A DNA stretch of 64,000 bases, from contig CAXAMN010003991.1 of the NCBI GenBank assembly GCA_963970005.1, forward strand, positions 74,876 through 138,875. Reading direction: 5' to 3'. This document shows positions 53,901 through 62,624 of the stretch, piece by piece. The notes beneath the pieces are model-generated. The model was not told where the DNA came from. It saw only the letters and a list, made by a program, of their open reading frames with translations, and ran no database searches. Position 1 is the stretch's first letter, and each line of letters begins with the position of its first letter. This stretch comes from Durusdinium trenchii (Eukaryota > Sar > Dinophyceae > Suessiales > Symbiodiniaceae). The position numbers and the translations under genes were made by a program.

Positions 53901-55518
53901 TCCGCTCACACGGGAGGAAGCCTTGGCAGTCTACAAGGACAAGATGCTTCGACATCGCATCATGAGATCCCGTGCCCTCTACCGGGACAAGAACTGTGGC
54001 CAAGGTGAGTTGAAGGCCAAGTGCAGAGTGGTTTGTCTGGGCCACCAAGACCCTGATCTCCAGCAGATCACAAGAAGCTCACCAACTCCAGGAAGAGTCA
54101 CAGAGATGGTTCTCTACTGCCTCATCGTGGCTGGTCACAACCGCGAGCTCTTTGACACCGACCACGAATGGATGTCTTGGTCAGGAGACGCTGCAACGGC
54201 ATTCCTCCAAGGCAAACAGGAGGACAGTGAACGACCAGCTCCACTATACATGAAGGCTCCAGCTGATGGCTTGATCGCCATGACCTCCCGATGGAAGTGC
54301 GAGCTCTACCAGATCCTGGGCAATGTCTACGGCCTAGCGAATGCTCCAGCTCTCTGGACAGGTGAAGTCTCCAAGAGATTGTTGGGCCTGGGCTACACCA
54401 GACATGTCTTCGACCAGATGCTCTTCTACCTGGTCAATGAGGCTGATCAGATTGTCAGCCTGGTGATGATTTATGTGGATGATGTTTTGGGTCTCCACAG
54501 AAAAGACCATGACATCTCGGCACTGCAGAGCCTCTTCAAGTGGGGCGAGATCCACACCTTCAGCCCCGACAGCAAGATCACCTTCAAAGGCAAGACCTTG
54601 GAGCTGAAGAAGAATGAAGCTGGGCGATATGTCATGGACATCACGATGGAGAAGTTCGTCCAAGGCCTTTCGCCTGGAGTCATCCCTAAGGGTCGGCTTC
54701 AAGAAGATGAGCTGCTGTCACCAGCTGAGTTTCAGGAGTTCCGGTCAGTATCCGGTTGCTTGCAGTGGGCTGCAACTCAAGCTCGACCTGAGGTCGCACC
54801 AGCACTGAGCTTGGCAAATCATGGAGCACTCACAACCATCCATGATCTCCGCAGCCTCTATGAATCCCTCTCCTACCTCAAGGAGACGCCCTCTGACGAC
54901 ATAAGGATTCAGGACGTGGCTGTGGGCAAAGCAACGTGGGTCCTCACGTTCACGGATGCCTCATGGGCTAACGCCCAAAGAAGTGGAAGCCAGATCGCAG
55001 TGATCACTGGCTTGACCTCTGAGGAGTGCAAGGTTCGACCAGTTCCCTTTGCACTCGTGGACTGGCGCTCGGCCCGGAGCGCTCGTGTTTGCCGCTCCAC
55101 CTTGGCGGCAGAGGCATGCGCTGGCGATGAGGGCAGCGACCGCGGGAGCTACCTGAACATGTTCCTCAGCGAACTGACGCATAGGTGTCCTGCTCACCAG
55201 GCAGGTTTGAGGTTGAACTACCTCCAAGCCACAGACTCGAAGAGTCTGTATGACGCTGTGGTACAGCCCAATCCGTCACTGACGGATCGCCGCTCGTTAG
55301 TGAATGTGCGGGGCCATGCAGGAAACCCTGACCCCTTTGAACATGCTTTGGGTCCCCACATGGCTGCAGTTTTCAGACGGCCTCACGAAGGCCAGTACAG
55401 TGCTCAGAGCCACCTTCAGGAAGTGGCTGACCGCGCCGTTCGCGGCATTGACGGACCATGCAGAGCTGACAGCATGGAAGAAGGATCACGGAACCCCGAA
55501 AAAGAAAAAGACCAGTGA
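47842..55518 (+). CDS. Gag-Pol polyprotein frame of element 2
   Basis: 2,558 open codons. Meaningful from about 47925: gag core (IWQLQMKAYAPPKEQALLVY), knuckle CSACGGLGHWAGDAQC (48838-48885; C-X2-C-X4-H-X6-C), protease active-site-like IIDSACQRNCCG (about 49147-49182), methyltransferase-like domain (50430-51180), integrase with HINLGH...CATCE and the D-D-E residues in VQMDFFF, RCDPDTSF and GMVERRN (51700-52200), an acidic/Gln-rich linker, RT with SGDAATAFLQGK and catalytic YVDD at 54472-54483, and RNase H (FTDASWANAQ, STLAAEAC, ATDSKSLYDA). Between about 49680 and 50428 the frame is Arg/Ser/Gly-rich and probably a shadow of the frame described separately. After about 55312 it is again a shadow. 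Confidence 0.85.
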   Translation: MEVGPVSCCPDMEVRQSGHACLRKVQEKIAIWQLQMKAYAPPKEQALLVYNSLTGEPEQELEHMAIDDFYVEDGVQRILQKLQRPFEQRVIYQKRRFLQDFEQIRRYQGETMRAYVLRFRRVQRSLTAVGVNLEATFDGEAFGSRLLDRSGLSHADQRLILVGTQQSLDFEAIAECLTLQWPEFRAPPPVVNKDGKALGKSGKNNMSTSSSSSSTSFTSSSQTSKGSGKGIPRRQAFVANATEAPPEDDDEFLEVIDEEPEQEEEGHEGHDETADAGEADADGQEADLSEIADILTVTARKLCGVTLGRKFTTSNPSKKTRLPPEELKKVTHCSACGGLGHWAGDAQCPHGAKSTKGGSKGKTPFVHDKSNSQKGSSSSYRVSMVHHDGGLDIVEDTPEDSHEYGTMFTISMIGFESTITVHEVQCTPKVFEGMMIIDSACQRNCCGQEWFDHHVEYLKNYDMVPKIVDCHETYQFGKGSPTIATKKAYIPCVIGGQPLLLGVAILPEKIPFLGSNSLLDILQTNLRLPVRRVEFELLNIAVDLFQVGGHFAIKLFDCDRSQAPHRWHVWKLFSQPHVWKSPHPELLIPPLQMSAQASRNSLRKPWDDETCTAPMAGGLEANGARHVRLCLQPDHLHDQGGKTPFGSTGFPLEGIPTLRRSSSSSPLAEGLRPCQSEASWQRSRTVCNLPHMPHEVAMERSRREVGNKGLIAKLLYAIAAIAGTILSNDPQGFRSGDVEQRSQSEAKADEAAGLCQDYFIGELYDKHLPEVLDGLQHMGTEDGTPAGGTSTRGMADLRTSFTSGRRARQHDGVHVPERAQLRGSAHLNGEDGRSAPTPPPHGARSDPTSGNPPGRRGRDLRLRGMWKRSYEVLEMERKTYLVGKTVADRPPPYVDLLELFAGTATMSSLAHHYDLIAMEPQDLLYGQNFKDRATRDRIFQMIKTYKPWLVPMGVDCRLWNHFSKNMNWSSSDRLALLEELREEERELPRFATKVAREQLANGRYFLIENPLRSDLWTLDEIQALMQEPGVWSTTLDAGAFGAEIDGDPIIKTMRWIGNQPGLHEALRRRLSPLERQYCKPIEGSMTKPSQAYPDLLRRTILQELRGLVAQHEPHRFGPPLHQVMAVSQPTTDLSQWDKLTEYITNSFERSAKRPYYVDVKSDMGKEISNLLRMDLDKIHVVYAPTTRRTPVNTVATGWSTRAAYLSHADGTRAIEIEDVGDIVFPRQRFSKPVTFAIFAFGHRWSVPEAATDPSSSTTAIPGLVTDISFPGAKEVTQDVKRAIARLHINLGHPTAQELTRLLAYQGKISASIIKTVQHLECATCERLRLPQHPRPAAMPRMQAGQFNDEVQMDFFFGRTLNSTTFGVLGIVDRATGLRQAVLMDDRTSENMFTLFEEAWLRPYGIPVRVRCDPDTSFKGFFERKLQSLGCTVEHCPPEAHHVIGMVERRNAVLRLTLEKVIDHMGVVDKRDVKTALTATVHAMNNMCFSRGRTAYQAVFGRQPRLPDNVLEDETVLASSSQVYNPVDEETDNPALRAEMARCEAIKCLADMNASQSLRRALLRKTRITKVPDVMPGQRVAIWRWQKRGAKKRGAWTMCRFLSWDPSHPGRQAWVRLGSTTVLTTAEQMRTAFGFEQWTPDEEDIAALKNATTQFQESLLDDQRGPPPKEIDELPAVDEIAEASTQTPVMTALPSAAAAPATPEIEQIPPRTVTVNVDSPTNIYKQKHTAVNVYQRFEHVPHTPPVQRKGRSRTPPSRGLHAHSFQPFHPPEQALAPMTPGDKTLTLGAPLALPPHSEALRTEPASLHEVQPHEEQGATEVMEAPHTETEQQSHTEQLVPPPVPEHTEAQQMQEAEQQAVEQTTASAADEQPLAPATDETTLPTLPQKRPFDSLRTTLWSEEDGAITRAPSGWDGSPPLLSYGPASQQCFKAYAATHQRQKDAATIDKDPNESDSAQGSSDEDNTTSKAHQQKTMTRQESKQMDREIPWRQILQLPPAMIDKYLAAIDKEALSWEEWRSIRPLTREEALAVYKDKMLRHRIMRSRALYRDKNCGQGELKAKCRVVCLGHQDPDLQQITRSSPTPGRVTEMVLYCLIVAGHNRELFDTDHEWMSWSGDAATAFLQGKQEDSERPAPLYMKAPADGLIAMTSRWKCELYQILGNVYGLANAPALWTGEVSKRLLGLGYTRHVFDQMLFYLVNEADQIVSLVMIYVDDVLGLHRKDHDISALQSLFKWGEIHTFSPDSKITFKGKTLELKKNEAGRYVMDITMEKFVQGLSPGVIPKGRLQEDELLSPAEFQEFRSVSGCLQWAATQARPEVAPALSLANHGALTTIHDLRSLYESLSYLKETPSDDIRIQDVAVGKATWVLTFTDASWANAQRSGSQIAVITGLTSEECKVRPVPFALVDWRSARSARVCRSTLAAEACAGDEGSDRGSYLNMFLSELTHRCPAHQAGLRLNYLQATDSKSLYDAVVQPNPSLTDRRSLVNVRGHAGNPDPFEHALGPHMAAVFRRPHEGQYSAQSHLQEVADRAVRGIDGPCRADSMEEGSRNPEKEKDQ
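49680..50428 (+). CDS. Alternative-frame spacer domain of element 2 (probable true frame)
   Basis: In the +1 frame relative to the polyprotein, an ORF reads WLVAWKRMVLAMYGFVSN, CDHAKVKRHGNAHGRFATC, LTCHMKWRWN and a Ser/Lys linker, and ends at TGA 50426-50428. It has aromatic-rich, globular composition and a C-x-H...C-X2-C cluster. The main frame over the same DNA is Arg/Ser/Gly/His-rich, as expected of a shadow. It is entered at a C5 run near 49680. It likely continues the protease segment. Confidence 0.65.
50430..51180 (+). other. Degenerate methyltransferase-like domain in Copia Pol
   Basis: Within the polyprotein, YVDLLELFAGTATMSSLA matches motif I of C5-methyltransferases (F-x-G-x-G region). 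IAMEPQDLLYG follows as an acidic strand-end. VPMGVDCRLWNHFSK lies where motif IV (PPC) should be, keeping Cys but not the two Pro. FLIENPLRSDLW matches motif VI (ENV/ENP), and TLDAGAFGAE follows. The order and spacing suggest a Rossmann methyltransferase fold with an altered active site. Activity is doubtful. Confidence 0.55.
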
Positions 55519-55540
55519 CAATTCAGAGCAAGCATTTTGA
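55304..55540 (+). CDS. Displaced C-terminus of RNase H, element 2
   Basis: This +1 frame reads MLWVPTWLQFSDGLTKAS, the usual terminal Copia RNase H block (VPT...ADxLTK), then a basic tail ending inside the LTR. The polyprotein frame loses the family signal at GCGGGGCC (about 55310), so one indel probably separates the two. Confidence 0.75.
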   Translation: MCGAMQETLTPLNMLWVPTWLQFSDGLTKASTVLRATFRKWLTAPFAALTDHAELTAWKKDHGTPKKKKTSDNSEQAF

Positions 55541-55648
55541 TGCATCCATGTTCGTGGTTCCAGGATCCGCGAGCCATTTGTTTCCTTCGCACTCACCTCG
55601 GTGTGCGGAAAACCGTGTTCGACCGTGCGCAGCGCATGGCCTTGTTAA
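55516..55648 (+). repeat. Right LTR of element 2 (133 bp)
   Basis: Identical to the left LTR apart from CGCGCTC/CGCACTC. The polyprotein TGA stop is its first three bases. A purine tract GAAAAAGAAAAAGACCAG (55498-55515) abuts it. GTATC follows at 55649-55653. Confidence 0.93.
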
Positions 55649-55754
55649 GTATCTTTCTGTTCTCCTTTTGTGTTTGAATCATTGTGACTACGCAACTTCA
55701 CTTCGAGGAGTTTTCGGGCAGCTTGTTGCACAGGCCTGAGGGCTAGTCAAGTTT

Positions 55755-55895
55755 GCCTGAGAATCTAGGAACCAAATCATTAGCGCGAGTGCTTCCTTTA
55801 CGAAGCGTGAGCTATCCTGCGTCCTGGCTAGGAGCGAACTTAGCCCTTACTTATACAATCAAGTAGGCGCCTACTTAGTATACTTAATCGACACA
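55755..55895 (+). repeat. Dispersed repeat family R1, copy 3
   Basis: Contains CTAGGAACCAAAT, then GAAGCGTGAGCTATCCTGCG and a TAGGCGCCTA palindrome near the end, matching the copies at 24556 and 29573. Confidence 0.6.
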
Positions 55896-58760
55896 GGCTG
55901 TTGGCGACTTGTCGTTCTTAGGGCTTTGGTGCGTGAGCCACGTAGACTTAGATGCTTTCTTCGAAGCGACTTTTACTTGAGAAGTTCCATGAATTTCTGG
56001 TCGCTCCAAAGCGCTTTCATACATAATCTTTGTTCTTTGAAGGATGACCATGGCCGAGCTTGTGGATATCTTCGAAGCTTTTGGGGAACAAGGCCTCAGT
56101 GGTTGTGACTTGGTGGCTGAGGCCCGAAGAGCAATGCCGACAGGTCTCTTAGGCATCAGCACTAGTAGAATACAAGCGGCTTGTCCTACATGGGTGTATG
56201 GGTTGGGATCTCACACGAATCTGGCACAACTTTTGCCCCTTTGTCACACTTCATTTCACTGAATCAAAGGGTGCAAACGTACCACTTCACTCCCAAATTC
56301 AACCTGACCAGTTTTATAATTGGAGTACATTTGATGCGCCTTTTTGCATTCTTGAAGCAGAGACAAATTTTGTCACATACTCATCCTGTACTGTTGGCTT
56401 GGGGGATGAAGATCCCCATCACGTCCGGATCCTTTTGACACAGGCGATTGTACACCGATACCGCGCCAATGGTGGCCGTTTGTCTCGAAGGAACACGGCC
56501 AGGGTTGGACGCTCAGTGTGGGTTCAAGGGTGGCTTCATCCTCCGTATCGGTGCTCATTATGGCTTGGCACCGATATATGATTGTATAGAATGAGAATAG
56601 TTTGAGGAAAACCTTGGTGGTGGGGCATTGTTCATTGCTTTTTCCCTATCATTGTCTGGATCAATCTTCCTTTTCTCAGATCGCACATCAACTGTGTTCT
56701 AGCGTCGAAGGACAGTAGAGTCTTGGTGAGCTAACACAAGCGGAAGCCCTTCCACCTGCAACTGCCACCGCCGCACGGCTCCTGAGACCTTGAATGTGCT
56801 GGCGCCACTCAGCTTCAATAAGTGGGATAGTCAGTCATGTATATCATATATATATAATTGTAGTATAGTCTGTCCTAAATTTTCTTTCCTATTTGTCAAA
56901 GTACAATACAATGTGCACTTGCAAGCATTTGCAGCACTGTAACGAGATTTACCTTGTCATTGTCATGGTGCTCTTTTTCTTCCTCGTGCTTTCTTCCTTG
57001 TGTGACCTTGCCTTCTTGCTTGAACGTAATTCTTTAGCTTCCCATTTGGAGTTCTGCCATGGACAGTTTCGCCCAGTGTCCGGAGCGTCCACATGTCATG
57101 TATCCCGTTATTCTTTTTGGGCCGACCTTGCTTTCACAGAATAGGACGGTGCCAAATGGTTTGTGGCTCAGTTTACCTGTTTCTAGGCTTTGAGGTTTTG
57201 TTGTTTGTTTCGGGCAACACTTGAAATGGATTGTAACACATCTAGCTGCTAACAAATTCTTTCTATTTCTGTGTCTGTTTTGTGGGGAAACACGTTGTTT
57301 TGTGCTGTAGAAGCATGGAGCGCAGTTTGACAGAATGCTGCTGGGTTTCGTGTGCTTTGCAGGCAGCTTGGCCCTCAGAAGGAGCTATTAGAGCTCTTGC
57401 TTGAGGAGCTAAATGGCTGGCAGGTGGGCACAGTGCATGTCCACATGGCACATCAAACAGTTGGGTTTCTCGGTCCTTTCCAATTTTCTCAGAACGTGGA
57501 TCAGGAACATTTTCTTACAGTACATAAATCTCAAGATGCAGATCAGGGGTTTGCCTAACCCGGCCTGACCTGAAATGCCCGGAGGTGAGTGACCCTGCTG
57601 GTTCAGAGCTCCGGCCACGGCCGGCCCTCACAGCGGTATGGTCGCTATGTATTCTGGATCTGCTGCCGAGGCGGGAAGCTTTGAAAGGGAACATCGTTTC
57701 ATAGAACCAAGCTTTGGAAGCGGATGCTGGTAGGTCAGCGCCGCTGTTGCTTGAGGATGGCTACAGTCGTTGATTGGTTTCTTGAGTTCTTGTGTCGAGA
57801 AGCTGTTGCCTCGCTTGGAGCCCCAGATCAGCTGAGACAGTGTGTGGAGAAAGGACTCAAGCTCCTTTCGATCAAGCTTGCAGTAAGAGGTCTAGGAGGC
57901 AATCTTCTTTTTTGCTGCATTTGTGTGGTTCCTTGCAGAGCCACAACAAGAATGCTGTGAGTTAGACTCCTTCATTTTTTCATCAAGAGCTGCTAACGCA
58001 GACAAAGAGAGATGTTTTTTTTTCTTTCTCAGTGCGTCAGGAACCATTCAATTTTTGAACCCTGAGCGCACAACATGAGGTACGCTCTTGGTACCAAAGC
58101 GCAGGCAGGCTCTCACCCCGAGTTGATGGATTAGAGACAAATTACAAGTTGCTTGCAAGTCCAAGGCTCCGTACTTTATTGTGAAGCTGTATTCCCCAAA
58201 CAGTGTGGTCAGACAAGGGTTCTTCTGGTAGTAGTTGAGGCTAGATTTGATTGAGGGTGCTCACTGGCGTGCGCGGATAATTCGCTGCTATGTTCGGTCC
58301 CAATGCGAGCACACCTGTGGAAGTAAACAAATGAGAACACACATATGTGAGCGAGAGATAGAGAGGAGAGCACATGCAAAAGTAAGAGCACACCTATGAG
58401 AGGTTTACAAAGTGCTACACCTGACGCCATGCAATCTGCACTGCGAGGTTCACAAAGTGTGCCTACCACCAAATCTGCACATCGAAGTAAAACGGTTCCG
58501 ATCCTGCTGAGAAAAGCATAGGAAAGTCGACTTCAGAGCCATACGATGATTCATCTCGCGCCTGCCAAAATAATGTGCATGACACCGACCACAACGACCC
58601 ATACACCTGCCAGATCCATCGAGCGCTTGGTGTCAGGGATTGCCCACTGCCGGCTCCGAACAGGAGGAACTATACTGCGGCAAAGGTGCGAAAAGACCTT
58701 GGCTTCGAAGGGTAAACATGTTCACCGGCGCCCGTGTGCCAAAATGGCAAAATCTTTGAA

Positions 58761-58788
58761 CCAAAATGGCAAGCAAGCCATTTTGGCT
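58761..58788. repeat. Hairpin containing a spliced-leader-like core
   Basis: CCAAAATGGC (58761-58770) pairs perfectly with GCCATTTTGG (58777-58786). AGCCATTTTGGCT (58776-58788) equals 13 internal bases of the dinoflagellate spliced leader. The flanks do not match, so it is not a spliced-leader RNA gene. Confidence 0.45.
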
Positions 58789-58858
58789 ATTGAACTGTAT
58801 TGTCCAGAAACAATACGTGCTTTCTCCACATGTTCCAAGCACGTATAACATATGGGCT

Positions 58859-59048
58859 TGTCTTTTTTTAAGGTGTCACGTTTATGTAGGGCTGGGATGT
58901 TCGACTTAGGCGAAGCATACCCTCTGGAAATGCTACTGCTTTAGTCTTCACACTGCGCGAAGCATACCCCGAAGCATACCCCCGAAGCATACCTCCGAAG
59001 CATACCCCATAGTCAAACATCCCGGCCCGGGAACCTTAAAAAAATACA
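58859..59048. mobile_element. 190-bp palindromic mini-element with internal tandem repeat
   Basis: Left arm TGTCTTTTTTTAAGGTGTC and GGGCTGGGATGTTCGAC are inverted at the right as GTCAAACATCCCGGCCC and CCTTAAAAAAATACA. The loop carries tandem CGAAGCATACC units (58957-59008, plus one at 58911). It looks like a foldback or MITE-type element. The target duplication is not clear. Confidence 0.55.
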
Positions 59049-59196
59049 AACCCATATTGTCCCGGCAAGAGACCCCAAACAGTGTTAAGTAGCGCCAGCG
59101 GCCCACAACTCCACCATCTGGCTACCTGGCCATGCCGCCACCTCACGCTACGCCCCGCCGTGCCTTGGGCTACAAGGCGGAGGAGAAAGGGTTGAC

Positions 59197-59227
59197 GACC
59201 ATCGTCCTTGCTCCTAGTAGCGATGCC
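59197..59227 (+). repeat. 31-bp inverted repeat, left copy
   Basis: The sequence starting GACCATCGTCCTTGCTCCTA is found exactly inverted at 60344-60374. It contains the CTAGTAGCGATG core of the dispersed minisatellite family. Confidence 0.8.
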
Positions 59228-60343
59228 AGGAGCCCCTAGTAGCATCCTTGCTCCTAGTAGGACGCTTCCGACGCTGCTGACTCTGTTGGTCTAGCGAGAT
59301 GACGTCATCTCCAGCAAACCATGGGTTTGCCTTCAGTCAGGAAGGGCCACGCTTGCATTCCCCGATGAAGGAGCCTTCTTTTGGACTGAGCGCCGATAAC
59401 TGACGGTCGGGCGCCAGGAGCCCCCCAACACCCTGTTGCGAACGACGCATGGCCCGTTCTCAGGGTGCCCAGTGTCCTTTTTTTTCAGCCTTTTGTGGAC
59501 GGTAGAAACTTACCCATTTCCAGGGTCCCAGAGAGTCTGAGAGCTGGCCCTTCGTGGGTCTGACTCCCACAGAAGAAACCTACCAACCTCAAAGAAAAGT
59601 GCGAATGCTGCCTGCAGCTTGTGCTCTACACATTCTGGACTTGATGTTATACTATTATATGCATGCGGCATACAGTTATATACAGATCGCTTGCAAGTGA
59701 GACGCTGCTGGAGGCATTGCAACTCTTTGAAAGCCTTGGAGCAGTACAGTCGACACTGCCCCAGATGGCAAAGAGGCCGGGTTGATGCCATCTACTGTAT
59801 GTAATTGAGATTCTGAACTTCCTCGTAAAGGTGATCATTGGAAAACCTTGATGTCATATTTTCTCAGATTTTTTGGTGATGTGAGTGGAGAGCTGCCCCT
59901 GTGACAAGGCACTTGGACAGCCTTATGGCAGGCCACTCTCCAGCAGCTGAGCAGGCAGAGGATTTGGGACACTCCGCACTCCAAAGTGTTTTTTTAGATT
60001 TTTTTCCGTACAAAGCAAACATGTCGACAAACACATGCGAGCAAAACGCGTTCTTGTTCTTTTTGTATTGTGCTCAAGGAGAATCCCACGTAAGACAGAA
60101 TCTAGCATTGCTTTGTTGAAGTGTGAAGTATAACAACGTTGAAAAGGCAATTTCTGTCAAACGCATGTTCAACATCTTAAAACTGTTTATGTACTGTATA
60201 TTAAAACACATTGTTTGTATTTCTTCCGATTCACAGGTGATTTTTGAGCTTGGCCACGGGCGTCGGCTTCGAAGTGTGCACGAGCTCTTGGCACTGCCTA
60301 GGAGCCCAAACGTCCCAAACGGTGAAACCAGGTAGTAACAAAG

Positions 60344-60374
60344 GGCATCGCTACTAGGAGCAAGGACGATGGTC
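60344..60374 (-). repeat. 31-bp inverted repeat, right copy
   Basis: Perfect reverse complement of 59197-59227, 1.1 kb away. The intervening DNA has no transposase frame. Confidence 0.8.
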
Positions 60375-62578
60375 ACGGCACAGGGCAATATTCGTTCGCA
60401 GGCCGGTGCAATTGGAGCCGGGATCAGAGGCCACTTTGTGCCCAAATGCCTCGATGACTTTGTGTTTCACACCCAAAAGACAAAAAGAGTCTATATCGCC
60501 CCATGACGGTAATTGCCAGAGCCACTTTCAGGTCTACGCAGCCTTTTCGCGGTGCCATTCAAGATAGCCAAGCCAAAACAATCCAATTTGTACTCACTGC
60601 TCCGGATCAACTTCTTTTTGATTTTGTTTGTGTTCAAAGAGACAAGAGACAGGGAGAGGGAAGGAGACAGAGAGCATTGAACAATACAATACAACACATT
60701 GTTCCACAAGTGGCCAGGTGCCCAACATTGCACCAGAGACTTGGTCAAGTCTTCAGGCCTTTTGACAGCTGGATATGAACAACATGGTTGATTCGGTGTG
60801 ATTCAAGCTGCAATGTTTCAAGGTTTCATTGAGACATACTCGGCAGTAGTTTCCCTAGCAAATTCACATCATTTCCTATTCAGGTGCATACACCCAGACT
60901 TTGTTCTACCAATGAGGACATGCGCTAGGAAGCAGGGGGTATTTTTGAGGCAAGTCCAGAGTATCCCTTTTGCCCTCATTCTCATCATTCTCTCATCTCC
61001 ACAGTAGATGGTGGTTTTGAAACGGCATTGCATTATTTTAGCCCTTCTGAAGGCTACACAGCTTGGTGGGCTAAACTCTGAAAGTGCTGACGACCTTGAA
61101 GGCAAGTCTTGCTTCTTGCACGGCAATCGGACACAAAGATTCAGTTCAAGGCAACAATTTCAAGGTTGAGTGACTTTTTGTGGACCTCTAAGCATTATAT
61201 AATTAATTATACCAGCATAGCATAGACTAGTCTTGCAACAGGCTGCCAAGCCATCAATGCATGCTATAAAGCAAAGTGCATCGCGGAGTTGTTTGACTGT
61301 CGCAACCACAAAAGCTTTTCTTTTTCTTGTTTGCCTGGGACCTGGGATATGTGCTTGACCGTGTTGTTGGAGGCAACCTCCCAGCTGACAATTTCCAAGG
61401 TGCCAGCGAATAGAAGGGACACCCGAGCCCCGCAAATCACGCGTGCATTGCTTGCGGCCTTGTCCTTTGACTCCGAGCATATCTTCCACTACAGGCCGTT
61501 CCTTGCTGGACGAGTTGGCCATGCAGTGGGAGATGAAGAGAAGTCAACAGGCACCTGTGATTCACAAGCGGTTTATTGCGGTCAGCGGTTAGGCGGTTGA
61601 CTGCGCAACCTACACTGGTCAGAAGAGGCCAATTGCTTTGCTCTAGGCGCAAAGGCTAAAGACGTACGTAGTCAACAGCCAGTGATTTTGACTCGACTGG
61701 GTATGATGGCTCGCTTCTTCCTGATCCCACTGTACTTTATTCTGAACCAACATCCACTATCTTGGCGGAGCATGAGCTGATCTTCAGGAGCGTGCAGCAG
61801 CGAAGTGCAAAGAGTTGATTGGATTTGTCTTAGCAGCCGCGCACCCAGAGCAGACAGATCAGATTCAGTTTTCAGCAGTCACAGTCGCAGGTTTAGGTGC
61901 ACATGTCTCACCCTGTGTGGTATTTTCCTATTCCTTCCAACATACATCTAACGGATCGTATGATCTAGGCGCGGGGACTTCGCACTTATACTGTAATATC
62001 ACTTACGAAAGCCAGCCGATAGGCTAGGCTGGAGTTGTCGATGGGCGAACGAAGTGAGTATAGGGGGTGCGGGGTGGGGGTCGCAGGGCAGGTCCCGGCG
62101 GGCAGGGTGGACCCAGAGACTGGTGGGGGAGAGCGAAAAAACAAATAAGAACGAGCGTGAGGTAGTGACAATGTATGTTTTAGGGAGAGCCCCCTTTTTT
62201 TCGGGGGGTCTTGGTGATGTGAGTGATGCAAGTGACGCTGAATAGTGCATCATTAGCATCACGAAGTGCTCAGGAGATTATTTATATATGTTTTGTGAAA
62301 TCCGCTGTTTTGCAGGTCGCATGAGCATTGGCCTCGACGTCCGCAGCCATTTGCTAGACCCGAGTGGTCCACCCGCGTGGTCCACCCTCTCCCGGCCTGA
62401 CCGGCCCTTGTTCGATCGTTGTGCCATAGCCCGGGCTTCATCGCCCCGGCCGTTCGTGGAGACAGACTTTCGTCCTGGCCTGTCCGCTGGAAAAGAGAGG
62501 GAGCAGCCGCTTGTGATTCTTTTTTGTTGCAGTGCATTGCATCATTTACATTGGAAACCTCCGCACCAGTTTTCAAAC

Positions 62579-62618
62579 TGGTAGCGGAGCCAGGTCAATC
62601 CTGGCTCCACTGTGCTAC
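62579..62618 (+). promoter_or_regulatory. Primer-binding site within a hairpin, element 3
   Basis: TGGTAGCGGAGCC is the same primer site as in element 1. GGAGCCAGG (62586-62594) pairs with CCTGGCTCC (62600-62608) around a 5-nt loop. GTAGC (62581-62585) pairs with GCTAC (62614-62618) across an asymmetric internal loop. Relative to element 1 one G-C pair is A-T, so pairing is kept. Confidence 0.7.
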
Positions 62619-62624
62619 TCCGCA

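Larger units (their letters stand above)
46913..55648 (+). mobile_element. Young Copia-type LTR retrotransposon (element 2)
   Basis: An 8,736-bp element with 133-bp LTRs that differ by one base and a 5-bp GTATC duplication. Order: N-terminal gag with a zinc finger, gag core, zinc knuckle, protease, spacer domain, methyltransferase-like domain, integrase, RT, RNase H. All catalytic motifs are present. The coding region can be followed only with frame changes near 47925, 49680, 50428 and 55312, each near a short homopolymer or stop. They may be assembly indels, lesions or recoding. High LTR identity indicates recent insertion. Confidence 0.93.
55654..62578. other. Unassigned region with isolated exon-like pieces
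   Basis: Plus-strand segments bounded by plausible AG and GT sites are: 56043-56143 (MTMAELVDIFEAFGEQGLSG), 57363-57423 (QLGPQKELLELLLEELNGWQ), about 57758-57882 (VVDWFLEFLCREAVASLGAP) and 60237-60332 (VIFELGHGRRLRSVHELLAL). A longer frame at 61289-61600 reads MCLTVLLEATSQLTISKVPA. They may be exons of one gene, but their phases could not all be joined, and no family is recognised. Confidence 0.35.
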
